From Cynocephalus volans (lineage: Eukaryota; Chordata; Mammalia; Dermoptera; Cynocephalidae), in contig NC_084469.1 of NCBI RefSeq assembly GCF_027409185.1, positions 101,123,835 to 101,187,834 of the forward strand: a DNA stretch of 64,000 nt. The letters are read 5' to 3'. The notes beneath the pieces are model-generated. The model was not told the origin of the DNA. It worked only from the letters and a program-made list of their open reading frames with translations, and did not search any database. The translations under genes and the position numbers were made by a program. How positions within the stretch are numbered: position 1 is the stretch's first letter; every line of letters begins with the position of its first letter. Shown one piece after another: positions 10,668 to 22,323 of the stretch.

Positions 10668-10829
10668 TATTATGGAAAATGTCGAAATTTATTAATTCTG
10701 GACTCAAATACACAAGCACCTGCATTGTTGTTCTCCACTAGTCTGCCTTTAAAAGCACTTCAAAAGTTACTAAAGAGACATTGGTAGACTAGAGATGTAG
10801 CCTGTGAGGTCTGCATAAATGCAAAACCA

Positions 10830-12110
10830 CGAAGTACAAGCAGTATAAACTCAAAGACACTCACACCATATTATCATCAAACTGCCAAAGATAAAGACAA
10901 AGGGAGAATCTTGAAAGCAGTAAGAGAGAAGAGACTTATCACCTACAAAGGATACTCAGTAAGACTAACATTCCCTTTCTCTTCAGAATTATGAAGAAAG
11001 GAATCTAGTGTAATGACAAATTTAGAATGCTGAAACAAAAAAATTCTCAACCAGGAATTTTAGATCTTCCAAAGTTGTTTTCCAAGAAATTGAGAGATAA
11101 GTAAGATTTCCTAAGATAAACCAAAGCTGAGGGGAGTTCATTATCACTAGGTCTGTTCTACAAAAAATGGTAAAGGGAGTCCTTCATGTTGCAATGAAAG
11201 AACATGAGACAGTAACTCAAATCTGTATGAAAAAATAAATATTTCTGATAAGGTAAATAATTAAGAAATAAAAAAGCCACTGTTTTTGTATTTTTAATTT
11301 GTAACTCCACTCTTAATGTTCTATAGGATTTAAAAGACAAATGCATACAAATTTATAAAACTATCTGATTGAGGAGCAATACCTAAAGATCTATATTCAG
11401 TTAGTAACAACATATATAGAGAGAACATAAATTCTGTATTAGAGCAAAGTTTTTGCATGCAATTGAAGTTAAAGTGGTGTCAATTTGACCAAATTATTAT
11501 AAATTGGGAATGATCAATTTAATGCCCATGGTAAGCACGAAGAAAATTTATAATATATACAAAAAAGGAAAGAAGAAAAAATCAAAAAGGTTTACTACAA
11601 AAAATTAGTTAGACACAAAATAAAGCAGTAATGGAGGAAATAAGGGAGGAAATAGTAAAACATACAGAAAAAATAGAAAAATAGTGTAAATAAGTCTCTT
11701 CTTATAAGCAATTTCTTTAAAAGTAAATGGATTAAACTTTACAATCAAAAAGCAGAATTTGGCAGTATAAATTTAAAAAACATAATCCTAGTATATTTTA
11801 CCTATGAGAGAGACTCACATTATGTCCATGCAAAAAACTACAAAGGACATAAAAAAAAAAATGACATACCACAAAAGACATTTGCAATGCATATGTCTGT
11901 AATGGAGACCAATATCCTTATTATATAGAGAATGCATATGAATTAATAAGAAAAAGATAAACAGTTCAGCATAAGTACTAAAAGCAGATATTTAATCAAA
12001 GGGAAAATAATTAGCCTCAAAATATGTGAAAAGACCCTCAACTATATAATCATAAGAGATATGCAAGTAAATGAAACAGTTTTCAACCCACTAGATTTTC
12101 AATATAGACA
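10830..12110 (+). mobile_element. Old LINE-1 internal sequence (L1M), decayed
   Basis: Segments such as 'AAAGCAGTAAGAGAGAAGAG' and 'GAGGGGAGTTCATTATCACT' are typical of an L1M internal region in sense orientation. There are many stops and no usable frame. Copy B keeps an internal ~259 bp stretch (46,714-46,972) deleted here at ~11,820, while copy B has lost the left part. Confidence 0.65.
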
Positions 12111-12599
12111 AAACTGGTGGGCCATGATATGGATCACCAAGCACATTTAATGTCTATGTAAATTGGTTCAAACGCTTAGAAAAACTGTTTGAAAATACTG
12201 AAAGGAGAATAGGCACAACCTTATCTGAAAAAATTTTCTGCTAACTATAAACCTCTCTCTCATTTCAACCAGGAGACAAGCATAAAACATTCAAACATAT
12301 TTTTACATAATAACAGAAAAATATATACAAACAAAATTTGCATAATATCAGAAAAGATCACAATGTTGAAAAGTCACCATATATAATGTAGAAATACAGG
12401 ATATTGGAAATAAATTAATTATGGCTACACCCAACAATGTGACTGAATGCTAAAAGTGCAATACTGAGAAAATAATAAGGACAGAAAAATTATGCATTAA
12501 GATTACACTTTGCACAAATTTGAGAAGAAAAATTTGAAATTGGACAGGAACACATACAAGCATGATTTGACGACATTTAATCCTATTGCCAGTTTCACA

Positions 12600-14870
12600 T
12601 GGCAATTTCATAAAATTCAACCTAAAAGAACATCATAGGAAATGATAAATACAGATTTCAGGACAGAGTTTGCTGCTGAGAGAGGACAGGGTGATGTGCG
12701 TGGCTGACCTTTGGGGTGGATCCTGTGATGACGGCGTTGCTTTACTTTTAACCCCTGAATATGTTCATCTGTTTTTATTATGTTACCTTTATTTCAGAAC
12801 CACAGATAGGTCACATGCACTACTTAGCACATGTTATTTTCCAAGTAAAATTGAGGAAATGCCTTCCAGTATTACTAATTCTAAATACATTCTCCCATGA
12901 TGTTCTAATATGAAAGTCGTGTATGTCAGACTATGGAGGTCATCAGAATCTCACAAAATACAAATAATGCTCATCACTCACATATCTCTCCAGAGATTCA
13001 AACTCATTATTTCTTGGGTGAGGATATGGGTAAAGCTCTCAGGCGATTTATCTCTGCTGGGGTTCCATAGACATCAATGGAAGAAGCTCTGCTCTAGAAG
13101 ACACCTTGCATTCCAGACAGGGAGCTGTTCTCTAGACGTTGTGCTGAAAATAATGCTACCCTCTCAACCAGCAATGACGACCACAACAGAAGGTTCTCCA
13201 ACCAAATGCTTTCATTTTCCTTTGAGACCTCTGCTGTTTTAATTCCTCATCCACAGAGATAATCCCCTGATGGCCCACTTTATTAAGATTCTGTTAAATG
13301 TGGAATCTTTAATCTTGCCGACCTCCCTTTTCACCTGTCTTGTGTTAGACTCAACATCTCCTTCTCAAAGTAAAGTAGTTTTTCCACAGAATAGCCTTCT
13401 CATAATGATACATTAAGAACTTCTGCATGGGAATCCTACAATATAATCAATCCTATAAGACATCATTGATATAATTAATTTTATCCACTTTTGATTCTCT
13501 ATATGAACTGCATTAGAGATGATTAAAAAACACAGCAGGATGAAATAAATGAAAAAAGCAAAACCTCAGACACATTCGTACAAATAAATCAATGAGAAAA
13601 TTTCAAAGTAAATGAGACTTCAGCAGAAAATTATCTTTGTCCTACTCAACTAATAATTATTATTTTTAACATTAATGAGACTGGAAAGGACAGCTGATAA
13701 GTATAACAATAAAAGGAAACAAATCTAATTGTGAAGTAAGTAAAAAAGATACCAAAGACCATAGATTTTCAAGATTATAAATCTAGGCAATATATGAAAT
13801 CTAGTGATACTAGTTAAATTGTATTGAGTAATTATTAGGTACCAGGAGTTGTACTGGGAGTAAACTTCCCAACAGGAATTATACTGCATGTGGTCACTCT
13901 AAGGCTCATGCAGTGATAATTTCCCCCACACCAGGAATTAGACTAATAAAGGGGCATATAACCCAATTCTCAGTAATGAGATCGGAGGGGCAATCTTCTG
14001 GATGACTTTCTACAATATTAATTACCAATAGACCTAGGGAAGGAGGGCCAGGTTTCTACATCTGTACCTCATGTGTGGATTCCGTGCTTATATCCATGCA
14101 GTAATATAGATCCATGAGAGCAATCACACTAGGATAAAGCCTCCACAGGGAGGAGGAAATAAGTTTTCCCCTACATTTCCTATCTCTGAAGTCCTTGTAT
14201 AAAAGATAATTATCTTTATTGTTTGTGAACAATTACACACAGATTCTTTCCCTTGTCAGAAACAAAGCCTTACTCACTGATCAAGATAAAATGCTTCACA
14301 ACAATCTCAAACCCGCTGAGATGACCTAATTACAGAAATATTTTAGATGGCAAAACTGAGTGTTATGGATACTGAGATTGCCCTGGACAGACACAGTTTA
14401 CAAATGACCCGTCTTGAGAACTGCTGAATTGTATTAAAGACCATCTTTCATGTCTCATGATAGCTTAACTCAGGAGTGCAATTCACATGGTCATAACCAT
14501 GGAATGAGCCAGAATTTACTTTTTGCTGTGACCACAGCCTTGTTGGGATCCTTTCCTTGGCCTATCCAACTTTTTGAATTATTCTTCTGAGAATGTTCCA
14601 TCAAAATCACTACAAATCCTGCTTCAGGTTCAGACTCCACGGACTCCAACCAGAGAAACTGAGCTTAGAGAAAGGAACTCATTTTTGTAAAATCCCAGAG
14701 CTATGCAAAGAGTGAGAGAAGATCAACAGCCAAGCTAAAATGAACTCACCAGTTAAGCTATCTAGTCACTCTCGAAGAACTTGGGACTGTAGAGTTGGGC
14801 ATTGTGGCTAACCCAGCAAATTTGTCACTTTGACTCATTCTAAGACCCCAGTCCAAAATAGATGACACAA
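12600..14870. other. Start of OR unit 2 and 3' flank of gene 2, no gene seen
   Basis: A conserved old-unit motif (CTGCTGAGAGAGGACAGGG, ~12,671) recurs in diverged form near 21,085 and 35,645, and nearly unchanged at 47,814. Sequence to 13,046 is also in the late duplicate; beyond that it is unique to unit 2. Small frames at 12,670-13,242 show no recognisable protein. Confidence 0.55.
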
Positions 14871-15809
14871 TTAGAGTAAAGAGGGTGTCCTGCCAATGAG
14901 CTTCCTCAGGGCATCTTTCATATCCCTGTTCCTCAGACTATAGATGAAGGGGTTCATTATGGGAGTTACCACAGTGTAAATTGTCGAAGCCACTGCAGTC
15001 TTTCTTGAAGAGTCAGAATGTGCAGAACTAATGTACACCCCCAAACCTGTCCCGTAGAACAAGGAAACAACTGAGAGGTGAGACCCACAGGTGGAAAAAG
15101 CTTTGTACTTTCTGCCTGATGATGGCATTTTGAAAACTGAGGATACTATCTGAGCATAAGAAAAAATGACTCCAGACAGTGGAATACCACCAAATATGCT
15201 CATTGCAGAATATATCAGGATATTATTAATGAGGGTATCAGAACAGGCGAGCTTGATGACCTGAACAACTTCGCAGAAGAAGAGGGGGATTTCAACATCT
15301 GTGCAGAAAGACAGCTGCAGCAGCATCAGACTGTGGAGCAGGGAATCCAGTATGCAAATGAAAAGGGAGAGTAGAATCAGCAGACCACAGAGGTGGGGGT
15401 TCATGATGACCGTGTACCTCAGTGGGTGACAAATGGCCACATAGCGGTCATAAGCCATGGCTGCCAGAAGAAAACTTTCCAGGCTAGCAAAAGCCAGGAT
15501 AAAGCAGGTCTGTGTGAGGCAGCCTATGTAAGTGATGCTCTGACTTTGTGCTTGGATATTTAGCAATATCTTTGGGATTGTAGTTGTGCTTAAACAGATA
15601 TCAGTGAAGGACAGATTGGACAGGAAGAAGTACATGGGTGTGTGCAGCTGAGCGTTACAGAGGACAGCCAGGATGATGAGCAGGTTTCCCAGGACAGTGA
15701 CCAGGTACATGGACAGGAACAAGCTGAAGAGGAGGGGCTGCAGTTCTGGATCCTCTGTCACCTCCATGAGAAGGAATTCTGGAACAGCTGTTTGGTTTCT
15801 GGTTTCCAT
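14871..15809 (-). CDS. OR7G: Olfactory receptor, family 7 (OR7G-like), gene 2, intact
   Basis: Odorant-receptor GPCR, 312 residues, one uninterrupted coding exon. From the METRNQTAV start it keeps the glycosylation site at residue 5, LHTPMYF at 55-61, the TM3 Cys at 97, [15 protein letters not shown] at 118-132, the FFCE cysteine at 179, [11 protein letters not shown] at 236-246 and the [10 protein letters not shown] motif before the C-terminal tail. The upstream in-frame Met at 15,851 is rejected because the shared acceptor-like CTTCCATCAG ends at 15,823, between it and the chosen ATG. It is clearly diverged from genes 1 and 4 in TM2, TM3-4 and TM5 (for example VLCNAQ for VISDSH; CILDSL for SVVHSL), so its ligand range probably differs. 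It lies in unit 2, whose far upstream flank (17,600-18,070) resembles that of unit 3, suggesting those units are sisters. Confidence 0.95.
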   Translation of the reverse strand: METRNQTAVPEFLLMEVTEDPELQPLLFSLFLSMYLVTVLGNLLIILAVLCNAQLHTPMYFFLSNLSFTDICLSTTTIPKILLNIQAQSQSITYIGCLTQTCFILAFASLESFLLAAMAYDRYVAICHPLRYTVIMNPHLCGLLILLSLFICILDSLLHSLMLLQLSFCTDVEIPLFFCEVVQVIKLACSDTLINNILIYSAMSIFGGIPLSGVIFSYAQIVSSVFKMPSSGRKYKAFSTCGSHLSVVSLFYGTGLGVYISSAHSDSSRKTAVASTIYTVVTPIMNPFIYSLRNRDMKDALRKLIGRTPSLL

Positions 15810-16469
15810 GTCGTTGATGAACCTGATGGAAGAGCTGGGGTGACAAGACAATCAAATATGTATTTTCTAGATCAGCAGGAGGAGAATCACCACAGGCAAA
15901 CACCATCATGTGAAGGAAAGTTGACCATTAGGAAAACAAAAGTAGTTCTTGCATTTTATATTGTTACTGTAATAAAGGCGCAAAGCTACTGTACCAGAGC
16001 ATCAACAATTGTTAGTTCTAGAAATAGTTAAGGAGTGGTCAGTTTCTGAAAATTGTACTTTCTATGTTATTCTGATCATATAAAATAATTTGTAATTTTA
16101 AAGAAAAACAGACTAGGAGGCATCTTCAAGTTTACGTCTAGTATCCTAGAGACCTCAGAGCCAGGAAACAGAGATAATACAAATGTATGCTACAATCAGG
16201 AATGGGAGGATAAGGTGAAATTTACCAAACATTATGCTCCCCACCTACCAGCACAGGATTGCTAGTAAATCTTAGAGAATTTATGAACAGTCTTCCTGTT
16301 TTAGAAAGTGCAGGTTTCTGCTCAGTAGGAAAATGCTCCTGGCCATAGTAGAGACCGACTACCACATTGGTAGATAAGAGGTGCTTGAGTATTGGTGCAA
16401 AGGTACAAGGAAACATGTAAAGAGGACAGACAGCTGTGCAGTGGACCCACAGGTGACTTGTCTAATCTT

Positions 16470-17000
16470 CTGATGTACTCGTTCTACAGCTTCCTCTGGG
16501 TGAACCTGTTGTAAAACACCTGCTGTCTATTCCAAACCTTAACTAAGGGATTTTTGGTTACCTGGTTGGCATCACAGTGGTACAATGCTTGACATCTCTG
16601 TGTGCACCACTCAGAAGATCTGTCCTTCCGAAGGGCAGAGGGACTGAATGAGGCACCAGGCTCCTGGACAGATGGGATCATCTGTGGGAGGAGGCTCAGG
16701 TGGGGCTACTGCTTTGCTGAGGAATGACTGTTGAATGCGGTGGTCACAGGCACACTGCAGTCTCTGTACCTCCAGGGGCTCAATATCCAAAGCTCCTCAT
16801 TAGCCAAGGAATTTTATTGTCACTGTGATCCCAGGACACTGCAAATCCTTAAAGACCAAGACTCTAGAAGGGCAGGATTCAGGATGGCTGCTTGCCTGAC
16901 CCTATAAGACCAGGTGTGCACTACCTACTTTTCTCCACCTGTGCCTGCTCATCCCCATGTCGCATACCTTGCACACATGAACACACAGCATTCTATAACT
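16470..17000 (-). promoter_or_regulatory. Candidate OR promoter block, unit 2
   Basis: Member of the block shared by all four units. The homeodomain-like CTCATTAG is at 16,796-16,803 and the Olf1/EBF-like TCCCAGGACA at 16,829-16,838, ~1.0 kb upstream of the gene 2 ATG. Between them, AATTTTATTGTCACTGTGA is almost unchanged in units 2 and 3. Function is inferred from conservation and motif type only. Confidence 0.45.
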
Positions 17001-17019
17001 AGACATCAGTATTTTCTTA

Positions 17020-18125
17020 GGAATGAATGAAGGCAACACTAATTAATGATATCAAGAAGTCTGATACCGATTTAAAGTGTGAAAATACAGCTGATATATG
17101 GGGATAAGTGATATATTATAAAATATAGGTAAATGACTGTAAAAATGCAAACAGATGTTTTTCTGAGTCACTAAATGTTTTCTGATCCTTAATGTACACA
17201 GTGCAAATTTTATACAGGAGATTTCAGCCTATTCTCTGTGAAAATTCTTTTTCTGATCAATACAGAAAGATCCATTACTACTTTTTTAGGCTTTTACAAC
17301 CATCTTTGCTAATTTTATTATTTTAATTTCAATTTATATTTTTTCTTCACATTAGGAAACTGTGGGTTGAATTTATGATACTTTATCTTTAAAAATAGTG
17401 GGAAATTACAAGGCCATGGGAAAGCATGAGTGTGCAAGCAAAATCTCAGTACATTTAGTTATATCTCATCCATTATTTAATAGGTAGGGATCCAACATCA
17501 TGTTGATATTAAATTGGATAATATTAGCATTTTAGTGTCAAAGTTAAAAATTTGAACATTTTTAATGTATTCAAGATTTTTATGTGCTTATCAAATTATT
17601 TTCTGGTTCTGTATGAACTTTATTGATCCACAATTTTCTCAGTATATTGAAGCCCACTTTAGACGGGATGGTGTCCCAATATCATCCTTCACTATCTTAA
17701 TCCTATTCACATCAAACATATTAAATAATAGACAAAATTCGAAAGGACATAAAAGTATAAAATATAAGAACCACATAAAATGTAAACTATTTTAAAATAC
17801 TAAAAAGGGCTTAAGTGATGCTTTGTTATTGAGAAACGTGAGTGGATACAAAGTTGTGAACACAGCCTGGACCCATGACAATGGACTTAGAACAGCTGAG
17901 AGTTTCAGAAAGAATCCAGGGAATAACTGAACCTAACTTCTGGCCAACTTGATGACTGGATTTTTTATATTCTCAATATTGTTTGGAATCAGTCATTGGA
18001 TGGAATTCAAGGCAAGAGGTTGGACGATTGGTCAGGGCAACTGTGAACCTGCTAGAGGTGAAAGAGTGAGCACATGGATAGAAAAAAAGATAAAAACTTT
18101 ACTTTTAAAATTTATTCGTTTATTT
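17020..18125. other. Unit 2 upstream flank, no gene seen
   Basis: AT-rich sequence. About 17,600-18,070 has a diverged match at ~34,150-34,600 in unit 3. Open frames at 17,565-17,795 and 17,949-18,131 have no recognisable product. Confidence 0.5.
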
Positions 18126-18400
18126 TTTTAGCTCCCACTTATGAGTGAGTACATGTGGTATTTTTCTTTCTGTGCCTGGCTTATTTTTCTTAACACAGTT
18201 TTCCTTAAGTTCATCCATGTTGCTGCAAATGGCAGAATTTCATTCTTTTTTATGGCAGAGTAGTATTCTATTGTGGAGATATACCACATTTTCCTCATTC
18301 ATCCAGTCGTCTATTGATGGACATTTAGGTTGCTTCCAACTCTTGGCTATTGTACATACAGCTGCAGTAAACGTGGGAGTGCGAGTATCCCGTCAACATG
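18126..18400 (-). mobile_element. LINE-1 ORF2 3' fragment, minus orientation
   Basis: 'CTCCCACTTATGAGTGAGTA', 'TCATCCATGTTGCTGCAAAT' and 'TCTATTGATGGACATTTAGG' are the complement of the last ~250 bp of L1 ORF2 and the start of the 3' UTR. Both ends are truncated. Confidence 0.8.
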
Positions 18401-18759
18401 ATGATACGACAATCACAATAATTTGGTGAATTTTCAAAAGGAGAGAACAGAACTGAGTCCACCAGAAGTGAGAAAAGGTGAGGAAGAGAGAGGATTACTG
18501 AGAAATTAACAAAGGGCCACAAAAAATGATTCCACTGTGTTATGTTAAAAAAAAATTTATGACTGAAAGAACTACTGAACAATATGGTAATGAGGATTAA
18601 GGTAATATAAAATTTCTCATTTAAAAAAAGAAAAGAGAAAAACCTAGCAATTCAAATAGAATCTGAAAATCGGAATTTAAATACCCAGAAAGAAAATGAT
18701 TTTGAAAAGCTAAATCTGCAACACCAATAACACAACATAAATTCCTTCGAGATGAAATC

Positions 18760-19570
18760 ACTCTTGTACAATTTCATGTTAACGCTCTTATCAGAAAGAC
18801 AAGTGTCAGCATTGGCATGGAGAAAGGGGGACGGTAGTCCACTGGTGGCGGGAATGTGTATCAGTGTAGCCACTGTGGAGAGCAGTGTGGAGGCTCCCGA
18901 AGAAGTTAAAAATACAACCACCACAGGACCCAGCAGTCCCTCTGCATATACACCCAGAGGAGATGAAACCACCACTCAGAGAAATACCTACACTCTCTTT
19001 TTCATTGCAGCATTATTCACAACAGCCAAATGTGGACACAGCCTAATGTGTCTGTTGACAGAGAAATGGTAAAGAAAATGTGGGAGCTATGTGAGTATAT
19101 ATGAGGGGTCTTCAACAAGTTCATGGAAAGATTCATGTTCACTTTTAACTCCGTTTTCCAAGAACTTTCCAAAGTACCCCGGCACATATAGTGGAATATT
19201 ATTCAGCCTTGAAAAAGAAGGATATTCTGCCATTTGCAACAATGTATAGACCTAGAAGACATTATATTAATTGAAATAAGCCAGACACAGAAAAATACTA
19301 AATGATCTCACTTACACGTGAAATCTTTAAAAAGAAACAAAATCAAATACAGAGAAACAGAGAGGAGAGGTGGTGGTCAGCAGGGGTAGGGTGGCCTGGG
19401 AAATGGGGAGATGTAGGTACAAGGGTACAGGTTTGCATTTATGGAGGATGAACTATTCCAGAGACAAAATGTACACCATGATGACTACTGTTAGTAACAC
19501 CGTACCCCAGAAATTCACTATGAGGGTAGAGTTTAGGTCCTTTGACCATCAAAAAAAAAAAAAAAAAAAA
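18760..19570 (+). mobile_element. LINE-1 3' end with MITE nested inside
   Basis: Sense-strand L1 ORF2 C-terminal remnant ('GCATATACACCCAGAGGAGA', 'CATTATTCACAACAGCCAAA', 'GCCATTTGCAACAATGTATA'), 3' UTR and a 19-21 base poly(A) tail near 19,551-19,570. The ORF is broken. A MITE split the ORF2 part at 19,102-19,186. Confidence 0.8.
19102..19186. mobile_element. 85-bp Tc1/mariner-like MITE, copy 4, nested in LINE-1
   Basis: Left end TGAGGGGTCTTCAACAAGTT, right end ...AAGTACCCCGGCACA, with TA at 19,100-19,101 and 19,187-19,188. Removing it rejoins L1 sequence up to 'TAGTGGAATATTATTCAGCC'. The MITE is therefore younger than this L1 copy. Confidence 0.75.
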
Positions 19571-20100
19571 GAAAGGAAAGAAAAAAATGAAAAGAAAAGG
19601 ATAAAAAGAAAGGTAACTATGTGAGGTAATGGATATAATAATTTGCTTGACTATAGTAATCATTTCACTATGTAGTGTTGTACACCTTAAATTTAGACAA
19701 TAAATAATAAAATATGTTGCCAAACATATAGTAGGCATTCTACAAAAATAAAATAAAACAAACCTATTGGAACACCGCCCCCCTCAATTTTTTCACACTC
19801 TTCATCTCTTTCCTCTCCCCAATGGGACCGTTACTCTAACCTTGGTATTATTCCCTTGCACTTTCAATATATTCTTTGTGATTCTATCAATAAACAATGC
19901 TATCACTTTGCATCTGAAAATTTTATGTATTGTGTGTCATTTTGCAATTGTTTTTTTAAGATAATATACCTAGTGACTTCTAAGTCTTAGTACATTTCAT
20001 TCTGCTTCCTTATCTTTCACTCCTTCACTGTATTCCACTGTCTTACGACCTCACAATTTATTTATAGCTTCTCAGACTTATGGGCATTTGCATCGTGTGC
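19571..20100. other. Intergenic sequence, no gene seen
   Basis: A/G-rich tract (19,571-19,612) following the L1 tail, then AT-rich sequence. From ~19,985 it aligns with ~10,262 onward of unit 1. No feature beyond old-unit homology is seen. Confidence 0.5.
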
Positions 20101-20170
20101 GTGCACACACACACGCACACACACACACGCACACGCACACATGCACACGCACACGCACACGCACACACAC
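20101..20170. repeat. (CA)n/(CG-CA)n microsatellite
   Basis: About 70 bp of alternating purine-pyrimidine sequence with CG interruptions; the orthologous seed is in unit 1 at 10,391. Alternating CA/CG tracts can favour Z-DNA (known property; not tested here). Confidence 0.9.
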
Positions 20171-22323
20171 AGTTTAAAACAATGCCTGGAGACCCAACAA
20201 ATTTAAGACTGAGGTTGCCTTTGGAATTGGAAGGAGAGGGATGTAGAATAAAAATAGAATGTCTTTGCTATGTGTACTATGTTTTTACTTTGAGAAGAGA
20301 ACCATTATGGCAAGTGTCAAAATTTACTCTTTACTAATTCTGGAAATAGATAGATGGGCACCACTCCTGCTGTTCTGTACCTTTTACATATTTCAGAGGT
20401 AACAAAAGAGACACTGTTGGACTGGAGATGTAGTCTGTGGGGTCTCCACCTCCCCTGCAAGAGTCTCATAGCCAGGCACCAGTGTCAAGTACAAAGATTA
20501 CCCTTACAATAGGACATCAAGAACAAGATATGGAACTTTTAACATGCTATAAATTGGTTTAACCACTTAGGATAACATGTGGAACTACCCAAAGGAACAT
20601 AAGTTCTCCGGTATACCTGTAATCCCATCTCAACTGCAAAACTCTATCTCTTTACCACCAGAACACACAAACAAGAATGTTCAACAGATTTATTCAGAAT
20701 ATCAAAAAATAATTACAAGCAAATAAGATTTCCATCAATATCAGAAAGTATTCCAATTTGACAAGATACCATGCATTATTTTAAAAGAGATTATTGTAAA
20801 TAAATCAGTACTGTACACACAATGACATAGTAGAATATCTAAAGTGCAATACAGAGAAAACAATCAGGAAATAAAATTCACACGTTAAGATTAAACTTTT
20901 AACAGGTTTGAAAAAAGGCAAATTTTAAAATGGACAAAAACCTATACAGGGGAGATAACATGATGAGTTTTAACCCTATTGCTAGTTTCCTTGAGCAAAT
21001 AAGTTCACATACTGATAATTTTGCAGGAGTCAGCCTAATAGAAAAACATTGAATAAAATAATAAATACAATTTCAGGACACTGTTGACCACCATGAGAGG
21101 AGAAGCTATTGTGAGTGGAACATGCTTTAGGTAGATTCTATGGGGATGCCGCTGCTACACTTTTTACCTCTGGGAAGTGATATGCAATTTTAGTATGTTA
21201 TTATCCTTTGAGAACTATAGATATGATTCATGCACTATTTGTGTATGTTATTTTCACAAATAAATTTGAGAAAGACCTTACACATTCCTAATTCTAAGTA
21301 CTTTTTCATGTGATCTTCTAATATGAGTCATGCATGTCAGACATCAGAGATTATCAGATACTCACACAGTGCCTGTTAAAAATGCCCATCCCTTCCATAT
21401 CTCCCCAGAGATTCAAAATCAGCACCATGTTCTAACTAAGTTAAATGACCAGCCCGAGAGAGTCAGTGTTTCTTGGGTGACATTAGGGAACTGGCCCTTT
21501 GAGCAAAGAGTACAGGTGATTTATCTCTCCATGTGTTCCATAAACATCAATAGGAAAAGTCAAGACTAGAACCCATCTCAGAGGCCAGGTAGGGAGCTGT
21601 TTCTTAGACGTGTTGCTGAAAACAACACCACTTTCTCAACTTCCGATGACGACCAGAACAGAAGGCTGTCCAGACAATCTTCTGATTTTCCTTTAAAACT
21701 CCACTGTGTATAACCCCATACTGAAAGAGATAAGTCTGACTGATGGATCCTTTTTGTGTGTGTGCGTATGTGGAAAGTGAAGGTGTGATTCTTACCAACA
21801 TTCCCCTTTTCCTCTTTTTACAGTCAATAACTGCTCAAAGTAAAGTGATTCTCACTGGAATAGCTTTCCTCACAAATATGCATTTAAATGTTTTGCAAGG
21901 GATCCTTAAGACTGCAGCCAATCCTCTAAGAGATCAATGACACAATGAATTTTATTCAATTACATTTCTCTGTGTGGACTCCGCCAGGGATGAGTAAGAA
22001 ACACTGAATGACAAGACGAATGAGAAAAGCAAAACCTAGATATATTCTTATAAATAAATCCATAAGAAGTTTTCAAAGAAAATAAGAAGATGACTCCAGA
22101 CAAAGAAACTGAGTTTAGAAAACAGAATTCATTTTTGAAACACCCCCAGAGCTGTACAATGAGCAAGTCAGCTTTCAACCCAAAGTTAAAATGAACTAAC
22201 CCATTATGTTCTCTAGTCAATATAGAACAACTTGGTAAAGCAAGAGTCAGGAACCACAGCTCACCCGGTATTTCTGTCTCTTTGACTCATTCTAGAAGCC
22301 TCAGTCCAAAGCAGATGACACAG
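20171..22323. other. Unit 2/unit 3 junction and 3' flank of gene 3, no gene seen
   Basis: Old-unit sequence. The start of unit 3 is near 20,990-21,050, where 'TGATAATTTTGCAGGAGTCA' has a counterpart at ~35,555. Frames at 21,330-21,940 and 21,960-22,220 show no recognisable protein. Confidence 0.5.

Larger units (their letters stand above)
1..13046. repeat. Late segmental duplication, copy A (left edge outside window)
   Basis: This segment aligns in the same orientation with ~35,720-48,187. Matching landmarks include the OR genes (2,864 and 37,408), a Tigger fragment, an 81-bp MITE (5,442 and 40,293), a MaLR LTR (7,961 and 43,475) and a SINE (8,851 and 44,638). By eye, non-coding identity is about 88-92 percent. 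Homology ends abruptly at 'TCTCAGGCGA' (13,037-13,046). Copy A keeps two tracts that copy B lacks (about 428-1,670 and 9,818-11,100), has its own insertion at 5,625-6,007, and has lost ~259 bp at ~11,820. Confidence 0.9.

Noticed and set aside
19370-19624. A lysine-rich 84-codon frame.
   Set aside because: It runs through the LINE-1 3' UTR, its poly(A) tail and the adjacent A/G-rich tract.
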